Assembly: GCA_902406105.1 (NCBI GenBank)
Contig: CABPCP010000032.1
Location: 1 to 28,962 of the forward strand
Source: an uncultured Mordavella sp.
GTDB taxonomy: Bacteria > Bacillota > Clostridia > Lachnospirales > Lachnospiraceae
DNA length: 28,962 nucleotides
Reading direction: 5' to 3'
Shown: positions 17,039-23,950 of the stretch, one piece after another
Position numbering within the stretch: the first letter of the stretch is position 1
How the letters are laid out: the number at the start of each line of letters is the position of its first letter
Notes under the pieces: generated by a model
Database searches by the model: none
Seen by the model: only the letters and a program-made list of their open reading frames with translations
Told to the model about the DNA's origin: nothing
Program-made: the position numbers and the translations under genes

Positions 17039-18112
17039 ATGGAAATAAGACCATTGAAAATTGGGAATATGGAGGCAAAAGTCCCGCTCATCCAGGGGGG
17101 CATGGGTGTTGGGATCAGCCTTGGCAATTTGGCCGGGGCAGTTGCGAAGGAGGGCGGCATAGGGATTATCTCTGCCGCCCAGATCGGTTATCGGGAACCG
17201 GACTTTGACTTAGATCCAAAAGGGGCAAACCTAAGAGCGATCCGGACAGAATACGAAAAGGCCAGGGCTCTTGCTCCGAAAGGCATTATCGGATTTAATA
17301 TCATGGTGGCAATGCGGTATTATGAAGAATATGTAAAAGCCGCGATCCAGGCAGGGACGGATCTCATTGTTTCCGGAGCGGGCGTGCCCACAGATCTGCC
17401 GAAGATCGCGGCGGGATCTGAAGTAAAACTGGCGCCGATCATTTCTACAGAGAAATCGGCCCGTTTGATCCTGAAATATTGGTGGAGGAAATACCGCAAA
17501 GTCCCGGATCTTCTGGTGATCGAAGGCCCGGCGGCAGGCGGGCACTTAGGATTTGCAGAGGAACAGCTTGCCCTTTATGGATATGGAACCGCGGTTTACG
17601 ATAGGGAAGTAGAACGGATTTTGCGGTCGGTCAGGGAATATGAGGCGGAAGCCGGGCAGAAGATCCCGGTGGCTTTGGCTGGCGGGATTTCCACCAAAGA
17701 AGCGGCGGCTCACGCGTTTTCTCTGGGGGTGGACGCGATCCAGGCAGCCACCCGGTTTGTGACCACCTTTGAGTGCGATGCGGATATTCGTTACAAGGAG
17801 GCGTATTTGGCCGCGGACAAAGAAGATATCTTGATTGTAAAAAGTCCAGTGGGAATGCCGGGAAGGGCAATTCGAAATCCGCTGATGGAGCGGGTCGGAG
17901 CCGGAGAGCAGATTCCTCATACTCCATGCCACGGCTGTCTCCATACATGCGATCCGGCGAGGATTCCTTATTGTATCACCGACGCGCTGATCCACGCGGC
18001 AAAGGGAGATGTGGAAAACGGGCTTCTATTCTGCGGGGCAGACGCCTGGCGAGCAAAACGGCTGGAAACGGTGAAAGAAGTCATTGCTTCTCTGATACCG
18101 GAAAGCGTATAA
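17039..18112 (+). CDS. Nitronate monooxygenase/FabK-family flavoprotein with a C-terminal Cys cluster
   Basis: A 357-residue FMN-type TIM barrel related to nitronate monooxygenase and FabK. It has the family start VPLIQGGMGVGISLGNLAG and the active-site His169 in GPAAGGHLGF. Compared with the 312-residue FabK of this operon it carries insertions and a C-terminal extension with Cys297, Cys300, Cys304 and Cys312 (C-x2-C-x3-C-x7-C), which looks suited to binding a metal or Fe-S cluster. An AGGAGAAG site precedes the ATG, and it follows accDA by 14 nt in the same operon. It may be a second enoyl reductase, an accessory lipid enzyme or a nitroalkane oxidase; the sequence does not decide. Confidence 0.8.
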   Translation: MEIRPLKIGNMEAKVPLIQGGMGVGISLGNLAGAVAKEGGIGIISAAQIGYREPDFDLDPKGANLRAIRTEYEKARALAPKGIIGFNIMVAMRYYEEYVKAAIQAGTDLIVSGAGVPTDLPKIAAGSEVKLAPIISTEKSARLILKYWWRKYRKVPDLLVIEGPAAGGHLGFAEEQLALYGYGTAVYDREVERILRSVREYEAEAGQKIPVALAGGISTKEAAAHAFSLGVDAIQAATRFVTTFECDADIRYKEAYLAADKEDILIVKSPVGMPGRAIRNPLMERVGAGEQIPHTPCHGCLHTCDPARIPYCITDALIHAAKGDVENGLLFCGADAWRAKRLETVKEVIASLIPESV

Positions 18113-18113
18113 T
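18084..18113 (+). promoter_or_regulatory. Possible internal promoter ahead of the MarR gene
   Basis: TTGCTT (18084-18089), an 18-nt spacer, TATAAT (18108-18113, overlapping the stop of the upstream gene). It could give the regulator and cobB expression independent of the fabH promoter. The -35 is only partly consensus. Confidence 0.35.
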
Positions 18114-18156
18114 GAAACTGTAGACCAAGACGGGCAATTTGGAAGGATGGCAAAGG

Positions 18157-18615
18157 ATGGACGAGGCGTATAAGGTGATCAACGGCGTACTGGTAAATCT
18201 GATCAATGAAATCTGGGAACTGGAAGAAAAAGCCATTATCACAGAAGAATTCAAGGATCTGACCAATAACGACATGCATGTGATCGAGGCTATTGGACTG
18301 GGAGAAGGGCGGAACATGTCTGCGATCGCGAAAAAATTAAATATTACGGTAGGGACGCTTACAACAGCGGTCAACAGTCTGGTCAATAAGAAATACGCGC
18401 AGCGCCATAGGAGCGAGGAAGACCGCAGGGTCGTCTTCGTCAGCCTGACTGAAAAAGGGATACGGGCTTACCGGCATCATGAGGATTATCATCGGCAAAT
18501 GACCCAGGCAATCCTGGAGAAATTGGATAAAGAGGAACTCCCCGTTTTGGTAAAAACGCTGGATGCATTGACGGAATTTTTCACCGGTTACAGCAAACAG
18601 GACCATCGCGGGTAA
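18157..18615 (+). CDS. fabT: MarR-family regulator, probable FabT-type repressor of fatty-acid synthesis
   Basis: A 152-residue winged-helix protein. The DNA-recognition region is at about residues 50-95 (MSAIAKKLNITVGTLTTAVN and the wing RHRSEEDRRVVFVSLTEKG). In streptococci and related bacteria FabT is a MarR protein that represses fab genes with acyl-ACP as co-repressor, and its gene usually opens the cluster. Here the gene is at the distal end. The TTTGA-N3-TCAAA site at the fabH promoter supports the role. I start at 18157 with GGAAGG 10 nt upstream rather than at a TTG at 18139. Symbol assigned from context and family; not proven. Confidence 0.78.
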   Translation: MDEAYKVINGVLVNLINEIWELEEKAIITEEFKDLTNNDMHVIEAIGLGEGRNMSAIAKKLNITVGTLTTAVNSLVNKKYAQRHRSEEDRRVVFVSLTEKGIRAYRHHEDYHRQMTQAILEKLDKEELPVLVKTLDALTEFFTGYSKQDHRG

Positions 18616-18632
18616 GATAGGAGGGATGTCTC

Positions 18633-19358
18633 ATGTATGAGGAAGAAGCGGCAAGATTACAGGAGATCGCGGACGACAGTGAACGGATCGTGTTTTTTGG
18701 CGGGGCGGGAGTTTCCACAGAAAGCGGGATTCCAGATTTTCGCAGCGCCGATGGGATCTATCGGCAGAAATACAGGTATTCTCCGGAGCAGATTGTCAGC
18801 CACAGCTTTTTTGTGCGGGATACAGAAGCCTTCTATGAATTCTACAAAACAAAAATGATGTTTCTGGACGCAAAGCCCAATCCGGCCCATATGAAGCTGG
18901 CCCAGCTCGAACAGGCAGGGAAGCTTCTGGCAGTCATCACCCAGAATATCGATGGACTCCATCAGGCGGCGGGAAGTAAAAAAGTCTATGAGATACACGG
19001 AAGTATCCATCGAAATTATTGTCAAAGATGCGGGAAATTCTACGATGCGGCTTATGTAAAGAATTCGGAAGGAGTTCCGCACTGTGAATGTGGAGGCTTG
19101 ATCAAGCCAGATGTGGTGCTCTATGAAGAAAGTTTGGATTCCGGGCTGATCCGCAAAAGTATAGAAGCTATCAGCCAGGCGGACACATTGATCATCGGCG
19201 GCACCTCCCTGGTCGTCTATCCCGCGGCGGGATTTATCGATTATTTCCGCGGAAAACACCTGGTGGTGATCAATAAGAGCGCTACGGCAAGAGAAGTGGG
19301 AGCAGAATTGACTATCGCGGCGCCTATTGGGGAAGTGATGGAACAGATAAAAGTGTAA
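18633..19358 (+). CDS. cobB: Sir2-family NAD-dependent protein deacylase
   Basis: A 241-residue sirtuin that removes acetyl or other acyl groups from lysines using NAD+. NAD-binding motifs are GGAGVSTESGIPDFRS near residue 25 and TQNIDGLHQAAG; the catalytic His122 is in IHGS. The zinc ligands are Cys130, Cys133, Cys151 and Cys153. An AGGAGGG site lies upstream and the gene follows the MarR gene by 17 nt, so it is probably co-transcribed with the fatty-acid genes. A link to acetyl-CoA or malonyl-CoA-driven protein acylation is plausible but inferred. The stop codon overlaps the start of repeat copy B. Confidence 0.93.
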   Translation: MYEEEAARLQEIADDSERIVFFGGAGVSTESGIPDFRSADGIYRQKYRYSPEQIVSHSFFVRDTEAFYEFYKTKMMFLDAKPNPAHMKLAQLEQAGKLLAVITQNIDGLHQAAGSKKVYEIHGSIHRNYCQRCGKFYDAAYVKNSEGVPHCECGGLIKPDVVLYEESLDSGLIRKSIEAISQADTLIIGGTSLVVYPAAGFIDYFRGKHLVVINKSATAREVGAELTIAAPIGEVMEQIKV

Positions 19359-19415
19359 AAAGGGACAGGGCATTTTTAATTTGGGCCGGGGGATTTTTAA
19401 AAATCCCCCGGCCCC
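19357..19415 (+). repeat. Palindromic intergenic repeat, copy B (CCGGGGGATTTTT-type hairpin)
   Basis: Head AAAAAGGGACAGGGCA begins inside the cobB stop codon. After TTTTTAATTT comes a perfect loopless palindrome of 2 x 16 bp, GGGCCGGGGGATTTTT (19383-19398) and its inverse (19399-19414). It fills the 63-nt gap between convergent cobB and ortB and may work as a bidirectional terminator, although it lacks a U-run after the stem. Confidence 0.85.
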
Positions 19416-19421
19416 GATGAA

Positions 19422-20843
19422 TTATACGATATGAATTCCCATTGCGGTCAATTCTTCTTTTGTCTTTTCTTCGCTTTGATGAGTCTCGGCTGCCAGGAAG
19501 GCCAGTTCTTCCGGCGTAATATTATCGAAGCCTTTTTCTTTTACGTTGATCTCAAGATACTGCTGGCGGATCTTATCCAGATCGATATCGCGGATGCGGA
19601 TATCCTGTGGCGATTCTGGAATGACGATGGATTCTCCCGGCCGCTCCTCATTGGTATCGCCCCGGTAGACTTTTACACCGTGGTCTTCCGCGAAGGTAAG
19701 CTGGGCGGTGTGGGATTTTCCGGCGCCTGTGTACTCGGATTCCTGAACAACGATGATCTGGTCTTCGTCCATCTGGCGGGCCAGGGCAAATGCTCCGGCC
19801 AGGGATGTGTTTCCGGCAGGGCCTCTCTGCAGTCCTTCCATACGGTCCAGCAGCTCCGTGATGTAGTAAACATCTCCCTGGGTCACGGTATAGTAAGCGT
19901 CCATGTATCTTAATGGCCGGGCCGCGTTCAGAGGTACGTCCACGCTTTCCGGATTCCTTAAGGAAGTGTAGCCATAGCCGGTATGTCCGGTGGAGAAGGA
20001 TTTCCTGGCAAACTGGCTGTCATCGTGGGAATCCAGATCCCGCAGATCTACGGATACGCCGCAGAGTTTCCCGGTGTAGCCGGATTTTAACATGCCTCTG
20101 GCGGTTCCGGTAAAGTTTCCGCCGCCTGCGTGGGTGACCATGACTACGTCCGGCTGCCGCCCGGTCTGGGCAAGGGTCTGTTCCATAATCTCTGCGCCGA
20201 TGGTCTCAATGCCGGCGATGCTGTGGGGCAGATAAAGGGAGGAACTAAAATATCCGGTCTCATCCAACAAGTTTAAGATGACATATGTAAATACTTCAGG
20301 TCCTACTGTATACTGCTGGATCTCGGAACCGTACGCTTCGCAGGCACGGCCTTTTTCCAGAGATTCAGGCTGGCCGTTTCCGGCGTCGTCATAGACTTCC
20401 TGAGCAACGATGGATTTGATGCCCCGGCGGGCAGCCTGAGAAGCCACGGCCGCGCCATAGTTTCCGCTGGAGGAAACGATCACGCCCGGATATCCATTTT
20501 TCTTGGCCTCATAAACAGGGAGGACTGCCCGGCGGTCCTTGAAACTGCCGGTAGGATTGTTGGCTTCATCTTTCAAAAAGATGCGGGCGCCTTTGCCTGG
20601 TTCTGAAATTTTACGGATCAGCCGGGTCATATTTTTCAGTTCCAGAAGGGGAGTGTTTCCTACATAGACCTCCTGCTGGATCTTGCGGATCTCGTCCAGG
20701 CTGTAGCCTACAGAATCCATCAGCTTTTCATAGTCCCAGGCCAATCGTTCCTTCTTGAATTCATCGTAGTTCAGGTTAACAGATTTAAATAAAATTTCTT
20801 TGTTTCTTCCAACGGTTTCAGAAACTGCCTGTTGTTTTCCCAT
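19422..20843 (-). CDS. ortB: 2-amino-4-oxopentanoate thiolase, beta (PLP) subunit
   Basis: A 473-residue PLP enzyme of the threonine-synthase fold. With OrtA it cleaves 2-amino-4-oxopentanoate with CoA to D-alanine or alanine plus acetyl-CoA, the last step of clostridial oxidative ornithine degradation. The PLP lysine lies in NPTGSFKDRRA, followed by SSSGNYGAAVASQAA; a glycine-rich phosphate loop is HAGGGNFTGTARG. The start overlaps its ribosome site with the end of ortA (1-nt gap). It is the distal gene of a transporter-ortA-ortB operon. Identification rests on family resemblance together with the adjacent small OrtA; other ornithine-pathway genes are absent here. Confidence 0.88.
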   Translation of the reverse strand: MGKQQAVSETVGRNKEILFKSVNLNYDEFKKERLAWDYEKLMDSVGYSLDEIRKIQQEVYVGNTPLLELKNMTRLIRKISEPGKGARIFLKDEANNPTGSFKDRRAVLPVYEAKKNGYPGVIVSSSGNYGAAVASQAARRGIKSIVAQEVYDDAGNGQPESLEKGRACEAYGSEIQQYTVGPEVFTYVILNLLDETGYFSSSLYLPHSIAGIETIGAEIMEQTLAQTGRQPDVVMVTHAGGGNFTGTARGMLKSGYTGKLCGVSVDLRDLDSHDDSQFARKSFSTGHTGYGYTSLRNPESVDVPLNAARPLRYMDAYYTVTQGDVYYITELLDRMEGLQRGPAGNTSLAGAFALARQMDEDQIIVVQESEYTGAGKSHTAQLTFAEDHGVKVYRGDTNEERPGESIVIPESPQDIRIRDIDLDKIRQQYLEINVKEKGFDNITPEELAFLAAETHQSEEKTKEELTAMGIHIV

Positions 20844-20844
20844 G

Positions 20845-21153
20845 TTAATCCTCCTCCTTCAAAATGTCTTCCAATTCTTCCCCTACGTGGATCAGAGTGG
20901 GCTGCTGACGGCCAAAACTATGATCGTATTTGGGCCAGAGTTCATACAAAGTACCGGTAATGACCCTTCCGATATTGGTCTTGATCTGGACGGTATCGCC
21001 AATCTTTGCCTCGTCATCTTCCAGGAATCCATTGGTCCAGCATTTCAGCGGCACTTTGCGGGTTGCCTCTGGAAGGGTCTCAAGCCTTTGGTCAGGGGTA
21101 AGTATGATCTGTTCAATGCGTACCCAGTCGCCTTTGTGTGCAGTATTGCTCAT
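20845..21153 (-). CDS. ortA: 2-amino-4-oxopentanoate thiolase, alpha subunit
   Basis: A 102-residue small subunit that pairs with OrtB. The sequence is a compact beta-rich protein (GDWVRIEQIILTPDQR, KIGDTVQIKTNIGRVITGTL, LWPKYDHSFG) of the size expected for OrtA. In Clostridium sticklandii the thiolase needs both proteins. Its start codon lies 2 nt beyond the stop of the transporter gene, and its ribosome site (AAGGAGGAGG) is the 3' end of that gene. The last codons and stop of ortA likewise carry the ortB ribosome site, so the three genes look translationally coupled. Confidence 0.86.
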   Translation of the reverse strand: MSNTAHKGDWVRIEQIILTPDQRLETLPEATRKVPLKCWTNGFLEDDEAKIGDTVQIKTNIGRVITGTLYELWPKYDHSFGRQQPTLIHVGEELEDILKEED

Positions 21154-21155
21154 GA

Positions 21156-22259
21156 TTAATCCTCCTCCTTTTTTGTCAGCTTTAGATCTTTTTTGATAAA
21201 CATTTTATAAGCTCCGGCGATCATAACGATCATGCCAATGTATCCAAGAAGCGGATAGACCGTTCCCACCAGAGTGCTGAAGGGGAACATTCCGGCAATG
21301 AAGGCAATGACGGAAGCAACTACCGTAACAATGGTAAAACGTGTGGTTCCTTCTTCGGCAAACCGGATGGAGAATCCGTACAGGATCGGAACGGTGGTGG
21401 TGTAAATGGCGGCCAGAAGGATTAAAGTGAAGAGGAATCCAATGGCAGGATGCATCTGTCTTGCGATTTCCAGGAAAGGAATCTCATATCCGGCCACATC
21501 CTGAATCCTTGAGAGGAGCGCCAGTACCATGAAGAGCACTGCCACACCCAGAGCCGCGCCTCCGATGAAGGCGGATTTCTTAATGATTTTCGGGTCTTTC
21601 TCACCGTGGCCGATGGTGGCGCAGGCGGATAAGACGGGAAGGACACAGTAAGAAACGTATGTAAATACAGACAGAAGCCAAAATGGCGTTGCCTGGGAAA
21701 GCTCCAGACCCTGGATGGCCTCACCGGCCTTGGCGATCCCAGGAATATTGGCGCAGACCGTTCCAAGAGAAATGGCAAGCGTTACAACAATGATGACTGT
21801 GGAGAGAAAACCAAGGGCGCTTAAGGCGGAACGGAATCCGAAAAGGATGGTTCCAACTGCCAGAATGGTAATGATTACTTTTCCGATCATCAGGTCAAGA
21901 CCAAAATACTGATTCAAGGCCGCTCCCCCGCCGGAGATCATGATTGCCAGAACTCCGAAGAGGAAGAAGGTCAGGATCCAGTCGAAAATTCGGCCGACCA
22001 CATTTCCGCATAGATAATTGAGGACAGGCTGGTGAGTGGATGTCTGAAGCTTATACCCTGCCGCCATGAAGAGATAGCCGTACCAGGCGAAAAGAACGAT
22101 CACCAGGATCGCGCCCAGGATTCCCCAGTATCCATAGGAGGCAAAGAACTGAAGAGGCTCCTGCCCGCTGGCGAAGCCGGAACCGATAACGGCGCCGATA
22201 TAAGTTCCCGCATAGCGCAGGATTGAGATACCGGCATTACTTTTTGTTTGATTTTCCAT
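21156..22259 (-). CDS. YkvI-type membrane transporter of the APC superfamily
   Basis: A 367-residue integral membrane protein with about ten hydrophobic segments. The opening RYAGTYIGAVIGSGFASGQE resembles the unwound first helix of amino-acid/cation transporters, and the protein resembles B. subtilis YkvI, whose substrate is not known to me. Placed first in an operon with both thiolase subunits, it probably imports their substrate or a precursor such as a diamino or keto amino acid. GGAG lies 8 nt upstream of the ATG. It is divergent from a GntR-family gene that likely controls it. Confidence 0.82.
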   Translation of the reverse strand: MENQTKSNAGISILRYAGTYIGAVIGSGFASGQEPLQFFASYGYWGILGAILVIVLFAWYGYLFMAAGYKLQTSTHQPVLNYLCGNVVGRIFDWILTFFLFGVLAIMISGGGAALNQYFGLDLMIGKVIITILAVGTILFGFRSALSALGFLSTVIIVVTLAISLGTVCANIPGIAKAGEAIQGLELSQATPFWLLSVFTYVSYCVLPVLSACATIGHGEKDPKIIKKSAFIGGAALGVAVLFMVLALLSRIQDVAGYEIPFLEIARQMHPAIGFLFTLILLAAIYTTTVPILYGFSIRFAEEGTTRFTIVTVVASVIAFIAGMFPFSTLVGTVYPLLGYIGMIVMIAGAYKMFIKKDLKLTKKEED

Positions 22260-22271
22260 GCTGTAATCTCC

Positions 22272-22307
22272 TTTCTAAATAATAAATACAACGATTAAAT
22301 TTAGAAA
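22272..22307. promoter_or_regulatory. Inverted repeat between the promoter and ribosome site of the transporter-ort operon
   Basis: Arms TTTCTAAAT (22272-22280) and ATTTAGAAA (22299-22307), 9 bp perfect with an 18-nt A/T-rich spacer. On the minus strand the downstream arm runs straight into the GGAG ribosome site. It may be a regulator site or an RNA structure; A/T richness makes chance occurrence possible. Confidence 0.35.
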
Positions 22308-22337
22308 AATTTACCATAAATACATAAATAGTGTCAA
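22308..22337 (-). promoter_or_regulatory. Candidate promoter of the transporter-ortA-ortB operon
   Basis: On the minus strand: TTGACA (22337-22332), an 18-nt spacer, TAAATT (22313-22308) preceded by TGG, which could act as an extended -10. The -35 is perfect; the -10 is weak, as is common for regulated promoters. Confidence 0.5.
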
Positions 22338-22374
22338 TTTTCAGACGATTTTTGATTGCAGCAAGGAAACTTTG

Positions 22375-22405
22375 TTTTTGAAAATGTACAAAAAGGAGGT
22401 ATAGA
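22375..22405 (+). promoter_or_regulatory. Candidate promoter and dyad ahead of the GntR gene
   Basis: TTGAAA (22378-22383), a 16-nt spacer, TATAGA (22400-22405). A dyad, TTTTTG (22375-22380) and CAAAAA (22389-22394), covers the -35 region and could be an operator. The sequence is A/T rich, so support is modest. Confidence 0.35.
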
Positions 22406-22483
22406 GAAAGAAATGTTTTTGGATAGACACATGTTTCTTTTTGATTTAAGATTAAGGCAAAATGGAAAAAGCGAGGGGAGCGT

Positions 22484-23191
22484 ATGGATAAAAAGAGCCT
22501 GCAGACACAGATGAAAGAAAATCCGTTCCTGCATTTGGAGGATATAATTTATCAGGCTTTGCGGATGGAGATCATTGGCCTTCGTATCGCCCCTGGCTCA
22601 AAACTGAATGAAAGCAAGATCGCGGAAGATCTGGGAGTCAGCCGGACTCCGGTACGGAACGCGCTTGCCCGGCTGGTGGAGGAAGGATTGATCTATAAGG
22701 CTGCCAACAGGGTATCGGTCGTGGCCAGATTGACCAAAGACGAATGTTATCAGATCATGGACGCCAGGCTGGCGATAGAAGGACACGCTGCGTACCTGGC
22801 GGCCTCTCTGATCACAGACCAGGAATTGGAAGAATTGAAACATTGGATTACCAGATATCAGAAGGCCAGCCGGGGAAAGAAGACTTCAGATATCTTGGAA
22901 CATTCCATCTGCGACCATCATTTCCACGCTCTTATCATTCAGGCAAGCCGGAATCGGCTGATTCAGGAAATGTATCAGAAAATCGAGGGAAGAATTTTCT
23001 ATTATCGGAATTCGCTGTATCATGCGTTAAAACATGAGGATCTGCAGAGGATCCTGACAGGGGCGGTGCGGCAGCATATGGCTACTTATCACGCGCTCCG
23101 GCTTGGATTTGCGGAGATGGCCAAGGCTGCGATGGAGGCAGACGCCAGGAGTATGGTAGGGGCGTTTATGGTATGGGATGAACTGAACTGA
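22484..23191 (+). CDS. GntR-family (FadR/FCD) transcriptional regulator
   Basis: A 235-residue regulator. The N-terminal winged helix spans about residues 20-85 (LRIAPGSKLNESKIAEDLGV, SRTPVRNALARLVEEGLI). The all-helical C-terminal FCD ligand domain includes CDHHFHALIIQASRN and RQHMATYHAL, whose His residues fit the metal-binding positions of FCD proteins. Such proteins commonly sense carboxylates or amino-acid catabolites. The gene is divergent from the transporter-ortA-ortB operon with 224 nt between them, the usual layout for local control. GAGGGGAG is the ribosome site. The inducer may be the transported compound (inference). Confidence 0.9.
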   Translation: MDKKSLQTQMKENPFLHLEDIIYQALRMEIIGLRIAPGSKLNESKIAEDLGVSRTPVRNALARLVEEGLIYKAANRVSVVARLTKDECYQIMDARLAIEGHAAYLAASLITDQELEELKHWITRYQKASRGKKTSDILEHSICDHHFHALIIQASRNRLIQEMYQKIEGRIFYYRNSLYHALKHEDLQRILTGAVRQHMATYHALRLGFAEMAKAAMEADARSMVGAFMVWDELN

Positions 23192-23195
23192 GATT

Positions 23196-23795
23196 TCAGG
23201 CAGTGATTCCAAAGCCCATATTTGGAGCCAGAATGGATCTGGCCAGGTCACAGAGAAACAGGAACGTCAGGATACAACAAAACCAAAGCCTTGCCCTTGG
23301 CGCGAGCCGCTGAAACCAATTATCCATTCTGGGCGCGGCGAAATAGATCAAGACCAAGCCGCCAATGCCAAAAATAATAAGTCCTTCCAGGCAGACACGC
23401 CCGTGGAGATTCAAGATCATGTCTGAGTAATCCCACCATTTCGCATGGAAGAACGTCTCTAAAAATAGTCCGGAGAAATATTCTAAAGTGCCGCATAATA
23501 AAAGGATCAGGCCAAATGTGCGTAAGGGCTGGCCGCGCCAGCGTTTCAGGACTAAAAGGATCAGAACACTGCCGCATCCATAGATTGGCAGCCAAGGGCC
23601 GAATAAAACGCCCCGGTTGATAAATTTGCCATCGATGATGATATGTAAAAACACTTCCCATAGCCATCCGGCCATAGAAAAAGAAAAAAAGATGAAACAT
23701 AACGATGAAAGACTGTAAGCGCGTTCAAAGCCAATCTCAGAGAATGGGTAGATAGAAAGGACAGCGCTGCTTTTTTCATTGGCGTACATTTTCAT
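23196..23795 (-). CDS. PF06541-type multi-pass membrane protein (putative ABC-transporter type IV family)
   Basis: A 199-residue membrane protein with about six hydrophobic segments. The conserved blocks FSMAGWLWEVFLHIIIDGKFINRG (residues about 33-56), FGPWLPIYGCG, LEYFSG and WWDYSD identify the PF06541 family, common in clostridia, named as an ABC-transporter family but with no proven function. No ATPase gene is adjacent. I use the ATG at 23795 because GAGGGGG lies 7-8 nt upstream; the frame is open to 23816. It is convergent with the GntR gene with only 4 nt between stops. Confidence 0.75.
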   Translation of the reverse strand: MKMYANEKSSAVLSIYPFSEIGFERAYSLSSLCFIFFSFSMAGWLWEVFLHIIIDGKFINRGVLFGPWLPIYGCGSVLILLVLKRWRGQPLRTFGLILLLCGTLEYFSGLFLETFFHAKWWDYSDMILNLHGRVCLEGLIIFGIGGLVLIYFAAPRMDNWFQRLAPRARLWFCCILTFLFLCDLARSILAPNMGFGITA

Positions 23796-23877
23796 GAGAA
23801 ATCCCCCTCGAATCATTTGATAATTCGATTATAGGGGAGAAAACTGAAAAAGATTTTTAGTAAATCTGAAGAATTCT

Positions 23878-23944
23878 TTAATTTGGGACGTAGCAAACTT
23901 TAATTTTACTACGTCCCAAATTAACTTTTGCCCTGTACCTTTTT
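23878..23944 (-). repeat. Palindromic intergenic repeat, copy C (GGGACGTAG-type hairpin)
   Basis: Reading on the minus strand, the head AAAAAGGTACAGGGCA (23944-23929) starts 6 nt after the hydF stop and is followed by AAAGTTAATTTGGGACGTAG. The stem is 16 bp perfect (23878-23893 with 23909-23924) around a 15-nt loop. It has the same orientation relative to the upstream gene as copies A, B and E. Confidence 0.85.
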
Positions 23945-23950
23945 GAACAA

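Noticed and set aside
19383..19414. Copies B and E as ordinary rho-independent terminators
   Set aside because: The stems are very stable, but no U-run follows; the T residues are inside the palindrome. Termination is possible but not supported by the usual pattern, and the shared head points to a repeat family.
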